Shown here in pieces: positions 1 through 10,600 of a stretch of 64,000 nucleotides of DNA; position 1 is the first letter of the stretch, and each line of letters starts with the position of its first letter. Location of the stretch: contig ML986754.1 of assembly GCA_010094045.1 (NCBI GenBank), positions 2,731 through 66,730 on the forward strand, written 5' to 3'. This stretch comes from Lojkania enalia (taxonomy: Eukaryota > Ascomycota > Dothideomycetes > Pleosporales). A program made the translations under genes and the position numbers. A model generated the notes under the pieces. The model was not told where the DNA came from and did no database searches. It saw only the letters and a program-made list of their open reading frames with translations.

Positions 1-2820
1 AAATACAACTATAAAATTATTATCGAGGATAAAAAAAAGCTAAAACCTAGTCTAATATATAACTTAAACCGAGAATAAAGAGAAGAACTTAAGAAGTACA
101 TCTAAAAGAATTTAGTAAGAGGGTATATATAACTAAGCTAGAGTAAAATAGTATTACTAATATTATTCGTACTTAAGAAAAATAGTAAATTAAGGTTATA
201 CATAGACTATAGATAGCTAAATAATACAACTAAGAAAAATAGATACCTATTACCTAGGATAATAGAACTTATAAGTTAGTTATAAGAAGCTAAGTAGTTT
301 ATAAAGTTTGATATAAGAGAAGAATACTACTAAATTCGGATAAAGGAGGGCTATAAATAGAAAACGGTATTTAAGATAAGAGAAGGTTTCTTTAAATACC
401 TAGTAATACTATTTAGACTTATAAATATACTAGTAACCTTCTAGGCAGTTATAAATAATATATTAAGGGAATACTTAGATGTATTTATAACAGTATACCT
501 AGATAATATTCTAGTCTATATAAACGGATTGCTAAGAGAGTATAAGGAACACGTTAGAAAAGTACTAGAGAAACTATAGAAGTATAAGTTATTTATAGCT
601 CTAGAGAAATATAAGTTTTATAAGATAGGAATAGAATTTTTAAGGTTCTAGATATTTAGAAATAGTATCGAGATAGAATAAGAAAAGATTAAAGTAATAC
701 TAGAATAGCTAGTATCTACCTCAGTTAAATAAGTCTAATCTTTCCTAGGCTTCGCGAATTTCTATAGGAAATTTATAAGTAGGTACTCTAGAGTAGTAGT
801 ATCCTTAACTAAGATTACTAAGAAAGAAAAGAGGTTTAAATAGTAAGAAGCGTAGTAAAAAGCCTTTAAAGAACTAAAAGCTTATTTTACCTTAGTATTA
901 ATACTAAGGATGCTAGACCTAGAGAAGTAATTCTAAGTGGAAACTAATACTTTAGATAAAGTAATAGGCGCTTACTTAAGTTAGTAAGATGAAGATAGAA
1001 GGTAGAGGCTACGAGCCTACTTTTCGAGAAAAATGAAACTAGAAGAACTTAACTATAATATATACAATAAGGAACTGTTAGTAATAGTTAAAGCGTTAAG
1101 AGAATAGCGAGTATACCTAGTAGAAACTAAATACCTATTTAAAGTCTAGATAGATTATAAGAACCTTATATACTTTATAATAATAAAAGAACTTATAGGA
1201 AGATAAATATGATAGGTAGAACGGTTAGTAGACTATAACTTTAAAATAACATACTAGAAAGGGTTAGAAAATATAGCCGCAGACGTACTAAGTTGTAAAG
1301 CTAACTATATAACTAAAGAAAAGTATAAAAGAGATATAATTCTAAAATAGGAATTAGATAGATCCCTTATATATAATTACCTACGAGTCGCCTAAGTTAT
1401 AAAACTAACTATACTAGAGTAAAACTAGTAATAGAAGTTAAGAGATATATAGATAGTAGAGTAATATCTAATAAATAGTAATAAAGTAAAAGTAATCGAG
1501 AATGTAATTTAAAAACAACTATATATATACCCGCATATATAAAAGTAGATAATAAAAGAATTATACGAATTGTTAGAATAGGGATATTTAGGAGTAATAG
1601 AGATAGAGTAAAGGCTGAGAAAGAACTTTACCCTTACTAACATAAGAAAAGAAGTATAAGATATACTAAATAAGTGTTTAGAATATAGAAAGAATAAAGC
1701 TATAAGGTATAAACCTTATAAATTCTTATAGCTATTAGAAGTACCGAAAGGATTATAGAAATAGATTACGATCGACTTCGTAACTAAGTTACTAGAGTTA
1801 GTAGAACTAGAATTAGGAAGAAGATATAATATAATTATAAATATAGTAGATTAGTTAATAAAATATATATACTTTAGACTAGTATTAGAAATAATAATAG
1901 CACCCGAACTAGTATATAAGTTGTTATATATAGTATTTGCGGAGTACGGAATTCTAAAGTATATTACTTTAGATAGAAATAAGTTGTTTACATCTAAATA
2001 CTAGTAAGGATAGATAGAAAAAATAGGAATCTAATAATAGATGTTAACTAGCTTCTACCTATAGATAGATAGTTAGATAGAATAAGTTAACTAGAATCTA
2101 GAAACGTACTTAAGGATATATATTAATAAATAATAAGATAATTAGGCTGAATTATTACCTATAGTATAGATAGCCTATAATAGAACAACCTAAAGTATAA
2201 TAGAGATTATACCCTTTAAAGCTAATTATAGACGAAAAGCTGTTATATATTAGGAATAGAATAAGAAGGAGTCTCTAGTTCTACTAGTAGACTAAAAAGC
2301 TAGGGAAATAAAAGAAATCTATAATTAGCTTAGGGAAAAAATCTAGTTAAGAAACCTTAAAATAGCGGAATAAGCTAATAAGCTAAGGGTTAAGGGACTA
2401 ACCTTTAAAAAGGGGGGTAAAGTTTTCCTATCAACAAAAAACTTAAAGACTAAGAAGCCTATAAAGAAGCTGGATTATAAGAGAATAGAACTATTTCTAA
2501 TTAAAGAATAGGTTAGACCTATAAATTTTAAATTAAGGCTACTAGAAAATATAAAAATACACCTAGTATTTTACAAATTAAAACTAGAACCAGTACTAGA
2601 CGACGTACTACTATAAGAAACTATCGATATAGAACTAGAATAGAAATATAAAGTAGAATATATACTAGTAAGAAAATAGTTTAGACGTTAGTAGAAATAT
2701 CTAGTAAAGTAGGAAAGATATTTATAGGAAGAAAGTTTATAGAAACTTATATAGAACCTAACCAACTATACTATAAAGCTAAAAGAGTTTTACTAGAGGG
2801 CTAGAACGACGGGTTACTAA
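1..2820 (+). pseudogene. Gypsy-1a pol remnant (RT, RNase H, integrase, chromodomain)
   Basis: One reading frame (first base of the window, frame 1) can be followed without an indel from nt 1 to about 2800. The RT start includes IYNLNRE at 55-75. The RT catalytic box reads YLDN at 496-507 where the family has YLDD. An RNase H-like stretch lies near 930-1110. An integrase zinc-binding region at about 1530-1700 has one surviving Cys (CLEYRKNKA). The integrase core includes IDFVTKLLE near 1770. A chromodomain at about 2640-2800 is recognised by YLVK followed by a stop, then ER, and by NLTNYTIKLKEFY. Stops are TAA or TAG at positions where the family usually has Gln or Trp. It is nonfunctional: the catalytic Asp is changed and there are dozens of stops. 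Confidence 0.9.
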
Positions 2821-2889
2821 GTAGAGTCTAATTAGGAAGTAATAGCGGCGGTAATATAGAAGGAGCCTCTTATACAGAACTCGAGCTAA

Positions 2890-3420
2890 TAGTAGAAAGT
2901 ACTTTAGATACGGCGGACCTTCTCTTCTCTTCCTCCAACTTCTCTTACTCTTCTATTAACTTTACCTCTTATTTACCAAGATTAAAACTATACTCCTCTA
3001 GAGAACGGACGCGCTTCTTAGTATATTTTAGATAAAAAAGAGCTGCCTAATAGCGACACGCGGATTCCTCTAAGTAATAAATCCCCTCTTCCTTAACAAC
3101 TATAAAATCTTAATAGGTAGAGGTAGATTCCTTATAGACCTTTAATATATCTACTAGAAAATAGTAAAGAGCACCCTTAGTTAGAGAAAGATTATAAGAC
3201 AAACTCTAAGAAAGATACTCTCTATATATAGAAGAAAGAGTAGTATTATTATAATAGTTGCGGTTTACAGACTAGTAGTTTAAATAATAGTAAGATAGGT
3301 CTATTATAATACCTAGTAAAAGAATTAAGAAACTAGTATAATAATTATAGATAGAGGTGTTCTCGCGTTAAACCTTTAGTATAGTAGAAGGGGAAAAGAA
3401 AGAAGAATAGGGCTATACTC
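2890..3420 (-). pseudogene. Gypsy-1a antisense reading frame: Cys-rich start plus coiled-coil region
   Basis: On the strand opposite to pol, one frame reads DILKVYKEST, KKRVRSLEEYSFNLGK, EVKLIEE, EKLEEEKRR, with only TAA/TAG stops of the Gln/Trp type between them. Upstream in the same frame (about 3240-3330) is a Tyr-rich block (LSYYYLNY, NRNYYNN) probably derived from Cys codons, since TGY becomes TAY under RIP. The matching region of Gypsy-1b (48500-49185, + strand) reads KKRVYSLKEYSLNLRK and EKLEEERRR, so the protein pattern is shared between copies. The pol-sense frames here have no recognisable domain. I recall similar Cys-rich plus coiled-coil hypothetical proteins from ascomycete genomes but could not search. 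Function unknown. Confidence 0.6.
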
Positions 3421-3606
3421 GCAAGTTAAGTAGGACCTACTAGAATATATAAAGTACTAACCCTAGAACGGAAGAATATAGACGCGGCCTTATAATATAC
3501 CTATACTAAGTATATTAGAAGCTAGGATAAGCTGCTAATAATAGTAGGATACTACACCTAGATAGAATAGGTAAGATAATAGATTAGAGAGCTTCGGGAC
3601 AAACTT

Positions 3607-3623
3607 ATAGAGGGGAGAGTAAA
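3607..3623 (+). other. Polypurine tract of Gypsy-1a
   Basis: A purine-rich run (ATAGAGGGGAGAGTAAA) immediately precedes the 3' LTR, the place expected for the plus-strand primer. The same position in Gypsy-1b (48248-48262, minus strand) is also purine-rich. Confidence 0.75.
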
Positions 3624-4162
3624 TATTATAAATATAGAATACTAAGAGGTACCGCTTCTATAGCTAGGGTTTAATCTAATATTAGCTATTATAGAGGTCG
3701 ACTCGGATGAGGACTAATAAGGTAATAACAGGTAGAAGTATATTAGGAACTAGTTATTAAATAGTAAATAGTAGGACTGCGGGAACTAGGGAGATAATTA
3801 GTTGGATAATAAAGTATAGTATAACCTATATATATAACTATAGCAGAAGTATTAGGTGTAGTAGGATAGACCTAATAGACCTAATAGACCTAATAAGCTA
3901 GGCTTAGCAGTCTTAGACTTAGCTATATAAGACGGAGGATTTTCTTATAAGATTAAATCCTTTATAGTTATTCTTATAGATTTATCTCGTTACTCTATTA
4001 GACTTTTAAATATACTTATTATATTTAAAGACCCGGCAAACCTAATACTCTCTCTTTACTAAAGCTACTACCTCTAACTAATCTAATATAAATAAGGCCC
4101 CGGCGCGTATACGACTGCAATAGCGGTTGTTATATATACTAGTAGTATATAGGTTAGTAATA
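3624..4162 (+). repeat. Gypsy-1a 3' LTR (539 bp)
   Basis: Starts TATTATAAATATAG (TG changed to TA) and ends GGTTAGTAATA (CA changed to TA). Near-identical to the LTRs at 47703-48247, 54643-55184 and 62757-63282 apart from transitions and small indels. It contains three copies of a 9-bp unit, CCTAATAGA, near 3870-3896. Confidence 0.92.
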
Positions 4163-5451
4163 ATAAGAACCTTTAGTATAGGTGGTATTAGCGTATAAAG
4201 CTTTATATTAAGCTTTAATATTACTACTTCTAGATTATATAGGACTAAACCAGCCCCTTAAAAGCTTGCGCGGATATTATCCTTTATAATTAATTACTAG
4301 TAGGTAGTATAGAAAGCTGGAAGGAACTTAAGCTTTATAATATAATTAATATAGTCGCGGATTAGACTCTTAATCTAACTACTATACGCTTGCTTTAACA
4401 GTAAGAAGTAACCTATATTAAAAGGCTGTAAGAGGTATAATAAGTACAACGGTATATAGGGAGTATAAATCTTATTCTTCTTATAAATTACCTAGAATTC
4501 GAGCGAGTTATAGCTCTTATAGCTATTAAGAATAAGTAGTTACTATATATCTACTTAACGGTCCTTTATATATATAATAAAGTGCTTTAGCTACTTAACT
4601 CTAAGATTATTAGTTGTCTATCTGTTATTACTTAGTCCGATAGCCCAATTCTTAGGTATATTATCACCCTCGTACTAGGTAGAAAGGTGGTATTAGCTAG
4701 TAAAGATAATAAAAGGCGGGATTACCTACCTAGTAGTATTAATTCTCTAGATTACTGTAATCTACTTATAATTCTCTAGCTGTATAACTTTTAGCTAACT
4801 ATATCTTTCTAAACTAGTAATAACTAGTTTAGGTAATATCTTATCTATTATAAAGCCAGCTTTATTAAAATTGTAGATATCCTTATTATAAATACTATAT
4901 ATAGCTTTTATACGTACTATAAGCTTAAACTAGGTCCTAATAATTTTAGAATCTTCGTATAAAACTCTCTAATAATTATATAGTTAATTAAATCGTATTT
5001 TAAGGCTATTTATTTACTTAATAAAGTTCTTAGGCTATTTCTAGCTAACCTATCTAGTACTATACTTAGTAAGTAGCTTATCTACTATATTTTATATAGT
5101 ATCTAGAGAGGGTATAAATCCTCGCGAATCTAGGTTAAATATATATATAATAATAGTCTTCTCTTCTAGCTTAGTAAGCTTCTTCGAATTTAGCTTATAA
5201 TTGTGTTATATAGTAATTCTGTTATATCGTCGACGTATTATTCTTCGGGAGATATTATATATAGAAGTAGTATATCTTTTACTTTAAAGTTGCTTATTAT
5301 TAATAGTTAAGATAGCTAGAGAGATATCTACTTTATTACAGCTAGATTAGGCATTTATAGGTTAAGCTATTATTATTAGAAGGTAGGGTGTTATATAAAG
5401 TTGGTAAGGTAGCATACTTACTTACCTAGTATACTCGCTTACTATTTACGT
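4163..5451 (-). mobile_element. Pogo-2a: Fot1/pogo-like transposon, 5' (N-terminal) part
   Basis: Corresponds to 59233-60523 of the complete copy Pogo-2b. The left part was displaced by Gypsy-1a and lies outside the window. The transposase remnant reads right to left. The second DDE-box region reads LILNSYKSYNS near 4500-4530, where pogo-type enzymes have LILDGH, so the Asp is Asn. The right end carries the terminal repeat (about 5390-5451) ending TTTACGT before TA (5452-5453). The neighbouring Pogo-1 sequence continues across that point when compared with 6005-6025, which supports TA-target insertion into Pogo-1. Confidence 0.85.
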
Positions 5452-5791
5452 TATACTAATAATACGCCGGAATCTACTTATAGCGTAATTATAAGCCTAA
5501 CTTAAAAAGACTAATAAAACCTAAAGAGGAGGTTATTATTTAATATATATTTAACCTAGATTTATAAGGATTTACGCCTACTTTAGCTACTATATAAAAT
5601 ATAGTTAATAACTTACTTACTAAGTATAGTATAGACTATATTAGTATATATTAGTCTAGAAACTTTATTAGACGTACTCCTAAGCTTAAAATACGCTTAA
5701 ATTAGCCTTATAATTACTAGAAAGCTTTATACAAAAATTCTAAGATAATTAAAAGCCGGTTTAAACTTATATAATATACTAAAGAGAAGTA
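5452..5791 (+). mobile_element. Pogo-1 copy 0, HTH-region fragment
   Basis: Matches 6010-6204 plus 13077-13220 of Pogo-1 copy 1. It encodes, in + sense, the EEV-type helix-turn-helix (CENP-B-like DNA-binding) region before the catalytic domain. It begins after the Pogo-2a insertion and is interrupted at 5792 by Pogo-1 copy 1. A 26-bp continuation is at 14523-14548. The rest is not recognisable in the window. Confidence 0.8.
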
Positions 5792-6204
5792 ATATACCTT
5801 ATAAGTAAGCGGCCTATATAAGCGAGTAGTCTACTCTATTATTAAAACGCGACACCTAAACTTTTAATAATAATATAATAATAAAATAATAAAAATATAG
5901 CCTAAAATAAGAATTAAGTAAATTTAACCTTCTTAACTACTAAAAGAGGCTAAATAAATAGTAAAAGACGCGCTACTTTAATATTTAATATAATTTAAAC
6001 GACCGTATACTAATAATATACTAGAATCTACTTATAGTATAACTGTAAGCCTAACTCGAAAAGACTAATAAAACCTAAAGAGGAGGTTATTATTTAATAT
6101 ATACTTAACCTAGATTCGCGAGGATTTATATCTACTTTAACTACTATATAAGATATAGCTAATAGCTTACTTATTAAGTATAGTATAGGCTAGATTAGTA
6201 TATA

Positions 6205-6572
6205 TGTAACGGCCCTTCTCGTTGGCTAGGTGCAGGGCGGATGATAACTAAGAGTGATCACGTGCTGTGAGGTGTATTATTCTTATAGGCTTGTAATAGA
6301 AGTGCGCAAGTAGAGTATATAAAAGATATTTAAGTTGACTATAAAGAGCTATAAAGATTAGAGTCGTGAGGTTGTTAAATACAATTTAGTTCTCTTATTA
6401 TTTTCTTGCTTAATCGCTCAGTTAACTAAGCTACTAAGTATACTTAGTTGCTTAGTTAGCTGAGCTACTAAGCGCGTTACGTGCCTTATACTAGCCTTAT
6501 TCTTCTAGCTATATAGAGTCCTAAATCTTAATTGGGTCTAGTGCGGGGGTTCCTATAAGGATGCCCGTAATA
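6205..6572 (-). repeat. Gypsy-2 3' LTR (368 bp)
   Basis: Starts TGTAACGGCCC and ends GCCCGTAATA. The differences from the 5' LTR (12709-13076) that I compared by eye are transitions (C/T or G/A) with no indel: both are exactly 368 bp. Confidence 0.95.
6409..6472. repeat. Periodic CTNAG array in Gypsy-2 3' LTR
   Basis: Eight CTNAG-like pentamers spaced alternately 8 and 9 bp, corresponding to 12913-12976 in the other LTR. Here the first reads CTTAA and several have CTTAG or CTAAG in place of CTCAG or CTGAG, all RIP-type changes. Confidence 0.8.
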
Positions 6573-7275
6573 CTACCTTCCCCTTCTAAACTCTTAGCCC
6601 GAGAGTTTTCCTATTCTAAACTAGTATATAGTAGGGTTAGTATACTATTTTCGCTGAGACTATATATATTCCTAATACCTCCCCTTCGTCGTTTAACTTT
6701 AAGTAGATACTATTATACAGATCGTATAGACTGTTCGGGTGAAACGATTATACCTTATTCCTAGTATTCCTGTAAGGGGTTAACTTGTAAGGTAGATAAG
6801 AAGGAAACACCTAAGAAATTATGTTGCTTAGAGTACCTTTATACTAGTATACGTTCGTTATACAACGCGGATCACGATACTTAGATTACTTATATATTAC
6901 GGTCCCGTAATACTAGTTTATTCCTAATTCTTCTTAGTAGCAAAGCAGGATACTGAAGTTGTAAAGTTAGAGGAGGAGATCTGTCTGGCCTAGGAGGAAT
7001 TAGAACAACTTCTTAATAAGGTGGCGATAGTCTACGTAAGGATCCAGCATCTTTATAAAATTCGTAAACAAGCGAAGTATAGGTAGATAGAGGGTTATAA
7101 ACGTGCGTAGGAGTAATTTAAGGAAGAAGAAGAGGTAGATCGCGAGGCGGGTTTCCTTTTTAAGGCGGAGTTGCCTCCCACAACGCAGCTAATATCGTTT
7201 AATCCTACTATTCTATCTCCCGGTTTTCTTTATAAATTCGGTTTTTATAATATATCTACAACGCCGCAGGGCTAA
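6561..7275 (+). pseudogene. Gypsy-2 antisense reading frame: Cys-rich start plus coiled coil
   Basis: Begins with an ATG 12 bp inside the LTR. The first 67 codons are open (MPVILPSPSK to IIPYS at 6764). The same frame, through one TAG, gives a Cys-rich block (YSCKGLTCKVDKKE, CCLEYL) to about 6870. One frame later, from about 6930, it gives DTEVVKLEEEICLA, EELEQLL, IQHLYKIRKQAKYR, FKEEEEVDREAGF and SFNPTILSPGF, ending near 7275. It lies opposite in strand to gag-pol, between the chromodomain and 3' LTR. The +1 frame change between the two parts could be an intron or an indel; a +1 change at the equivalent place is seen in Gypsy-3. I recall hypothetical fungal proteins of this plan (Cys-rich, then coiled coil); this is unverified. 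Function unknown. Confidence 0.6.
6573..6588 (-). other. Polypurine tract of Gypsy-2
   Basis: On the minus strand AGAAGGGGAAGGTAG directly precedes the 3' LTR. On the plus strand the same bases lie inside the start of the antisense frame. Confidence 0.8.
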
Positions 7276-7279
7276 GGTT

Positions 7280-10200
7280 TTCTTCTAGTTCTTAAGTATC
7301 GCTCTATAAGTTCCCGTGTTTATCTATTTCTAACCATTTTATCAGATAGTACTATTTACTATTCCGTGTTTTATACCTTATTATTCTCTTAACTTCTTAT
7401 TCTAGATCTTCTCCGTACGCGTTTACGTTATATACTACTAGTTTAGCGTCCTGAGGTGCCTTTTTTATAAGTATAATATAGAAGGTTAGGTGGATTTTTA
7501 TAGTTGTAGGTAATTTAAGTCGATAGTTTACGGGTAACGTCTGTTCTTCGATCTTATATAGTCCGATTTTAATATAATCTAGTTTGCTACTTAGTTGTTT
7601 ACTTTAAATATTTCGTCTTAACAGCTAAACTTTTTCTCCCTTCTTAAAGTGAGGTGGTTGTTTATATTTCTTATTATAGTATTTCTTTATAGTATGTTGT
7701 AGGAACTAGAAATCTTTCTTTAGTAAGTCTTACGTTTGTTAAATAATCTCGACTCGTTCTTATACTTAGGGTACCTATAATACTACTTTAATCGGGGTGT
7801 TATATATTTTTAGTTTATACCTATAGTTTACTATAAATAGTAATACTCTAGTTATACTATATATAGTACTATTATACGCGAGTTGCGCTATTAGTAGTAG
7901 TATTACCTAATTATTTTATCTATAGTTAAGGTAGTACTATAGGTATTATTCTACTGTTTAGTTTATTTATTCTGTCTATCTATCCGTCTATAGGTAAAAT
8001 ACCATAGATATTTTATATTTAATTCCTAGTAAATTTATAATTATTTACTAAAACTTTAAAGTAAACTTAGTATCTTAGTCTATAATTATCTTCTAGGGTA
8101 CTCTATACTGTGCTACAATCTATTTTAGGAAGATGTTTACAACTTATTCTACTAGTAATACTTTATTATAGGGGATGAAGTAGGTGTATTTTATAAGTCT
8201 ATCTATAATTATTATAATAGAGTCGTATACTTCTCCTTTAGGGTAGTCTTTTAATTTTAGTAGTTTAACGATGAAGTCTATAGTAATTTCCGTCTATAGT
8301 CTAGTAGGTGTTTTTAGGTTTTATAACAGTCTATAGGGTATATATCTACTAGATTTATTCTATTAATAGTCTATATATTCCCGTAACATATTCTTTACCT
8401 ATTCTCTTACTTTAGGAAAGTAGAATCCCCTAAGGATTCGTTCTAGCGTTTTTTCGGTTCCTTAGTATCCGTAGGTAAAGGCTTCGTAGAATTACCTAAT
8501 AAATTCTTTTCTAACTTTAGCTGGTACGTAGATTCGATTGTAGACGTATAGTAGTCCGTCTATCTATTCTAGTTCTTGTTCTTAGAGTTCTTCGGGTATC
8601 CCGTCTGTTGCTATTCTAATTAGTATTATCTAGCTTACTTCTTTAGTAATAGTTGTTGCTGCGAGTCGTAGGTGATTATATATTATACTTCTATCTTGTT
8701 ATTTCCTTAGTAGTATAGCTATAGTTCCTTTCTCTTACTCGTATCCTAGTAGTCTACTTAGTACGTCTACTCTTTAGTTCTATTTTCTACTAACGTGGAT
8801 GATCTTGAAGTTAAATATAGCTAGTTTTTATAACTATCTAACCTATCTAGGGGTAAGAGTTTTAGTAGTAAGAAAGGTAGTAAGGTTCTTATAATCGTAA
8901 TAGACTTTAGTTTACTATTTTGCTCCTTACAGGTACACACGCTATTCTTTAAAGCATGCTATAATAGCTAGAAGTTCTTGGTCGTATATATTATAGTTTA
9001 TCTCTGCTAGTATAAGTTTTCGTAAGTAATATACTACTAAATATTATTTCCTATTATGGATTTATATAAAGATTCCAGCTATTCTTATTCCTAATACATC
9101 GGTTTCTATAAGAGCTTTCTTTTCTAGGTTATAGAGTTTTAGTACCAGTTCTTGCTAAAATTGCTTCTTAACTTCTTAGAAGGCTTTTTCTTATTCGTTT
9201 CCCCATGTAAAGGTAATATCTTTTTTTAATAGTTAAGTTAGGGGTGTAGTTATATCGTTCTAATCGTTAATAAAGGTTTAATAGAAGTTATAAAATCCTA
9301 TAAAGGATTAGATATTTTTAACCAACTTTAGGGTTAGCTAGTCTCTAATTACTACTAATTTGTTTAGGTCTATTCGTAGTTATCCTAGTTTAATAATAAA
9401 TTCTAAGTAGTCTATTCTCATAGTATAGAATTTGCATTTCCTTACTTTAAGGTATAGTTTTACTACTTATAATACGCGTAGTACTTGTTTAACATATTCC
9501 TTATATTCCTATTTTGTTTTTAAATATACAAGGACGTCGTCTAAGTATACTATATAGAATCGTTTAAGGTAGAGTCTTAGTACCTTATTAATTCGTTTTT
9601 AGAAAGTAGCTGGCGTGTTAGTAAGTCCGAATAGTATAACTAGATATTTAAAGAGTCCCTTTTTTATTCTAAATACTATCTTCTATTCGTCTCCTTCTTT
9701 AATGCGGATTTGATAGTACGCGTTCTAGATGTCTAATTTTATAAAGATGGTAGCTTCTCTTAATTGATTTCTCAAATCACGAATAAGTAGTAGAGGATAT
9801 CGATCCTTAATTATAATATTATTAAGGGTGCGATAATTAACACACATTCGTAGGTTAGTTATTCCTTTCTTATCTATAAAGAGTATAGGGTATGCTACTA
9901 GTAAGTTTAATTCTCTAATTATTCCTTTCTTTAGGTGTTCATCTATATATTATTCTAGAGCCTCTATTTCCCTTAGTATTAGACTGTATATTAGTCCGTA
10001 TCTAGGTTCTTTTCCTAGTTGTAGTTTAATTTTATAATCATGTTCTCCGTGTTTAGGTAAGTATTGTAGTAGTTCTTAGAGCTGTTTTATTAAATATTAG
10101 TATTCCTTAGGTATACTATATAATACGTTTCCTATTAGGAATAATTCTTTTGCTGCTTCTTTTGCTATTACAGCGAGTTGTTCCTTAATTAGTTGGCTAG

Positions 10201-10600
10201 AGTTTTTAAGGATGATTCGTCCTATTTACCAATTTATCTAAGGGTTTTCTTTTCTCAACTATAGGATTCCTAGAATAATATTATAGTCGGTAATCTCTAT
10301 AATTTGGAATATTTATCCTTATTAGGTTGTTTCTAGGATTTTAAACTCTCCTAGTTCTATAGTATATATAATTTTCTTCTAGAAATCTTTCCCTTCTATA
10401 ATTTGAATTATATAAGGTTGTTCTAGTCGTATTATAGGTATTCCTTTTCTAGCGATATAGTTACTAGCTATAAAATTTTTTATTACTCTACTATTAATAA
10501 GTATATATACTTTATAGCTATAGTACCGTCCGGGTGTTGTAAGGTAGTATTCTCCTACGTTCCCGTATAACTGAGTTGTCTTAAGCTAGTAAGCTATTAC
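7280..10600 (-). pseudogene. Gypsy-2 pol remnant (protease, RT, RNase H, integrase, chromodomain)
   Basis: Protease motif reads LINSRVIKNFIAS near 10465-10515 where the family has a DSGA box, so Asp is Asn and Gly is Arg. RT has an intact YLDD at 9536-9547, preceded by YYQIRIKEGDE and LFGLTNTPATF (about 9610-9740). The integrase lies at about 7700-8700. The chromodomain at about 7290-7400 is recognised by EVKRI, YYLIKWLEID and LEENLSP. Stops are TAG/TAA. The frame is the same as gag (positions congruent to 12601 modulo 3), showing a gag-pol fusion rather than a frameshift. Because the protease and many codons are damaged it cannot be active, though RT could have been until recently. Confidence 0.9.

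Larger units (their letters stand above)
1..4162 (+). mobile_element. Gypsy-1a: 3' portion of a Ty3/gypsy chromovirus, cut by the window edge
   Basis: Pol from the N-terminal side of reverse transcriptase through integrase and chromodomain, then an antisense frame, a polypurine tract and the 3' LTR. The same order and sequence recur inverted at 47703-55184. The 3' end abuts ATAAG (4163-4167). The related Pogo-2 copy at 59228-59245 reads straight through the matching site without an LTR, so the element sits inside Pogo-2 and ATAAG is the likely 5-bp target duplication; the left copy lies outside the window. Heavily RIP-mutated but with no frame change over 2.7 kb of pol. Confidence 0.9.

Noticed and set aside
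2821..3600. C-terminal extension of Gypsy-1 pol in the sense frame
   Set aside because: The pol frame is partly open here (for example SSLPPTSLTLLLTLPL), but this is the mirror of the Glu/Lys/Arg-rich antisense coiled coil, and the antisense strand gives the more protein-like and copy-conserved reading.
3867..3896. Telomere-like repeats suggesting a chromosome end
   Set aside because: Only three 9-bp units, inside an LTR and repeated in every LTR of the family.
6561..6764. 67-codon open frame taken as a free-standing host gene
   Set aside because: It begins in the LTR and crosses the polypurine tract. The same frame continues past a TAG into a Cys-rich stretch, so it is reported as the start of the Gypsy-2 antisense frame.
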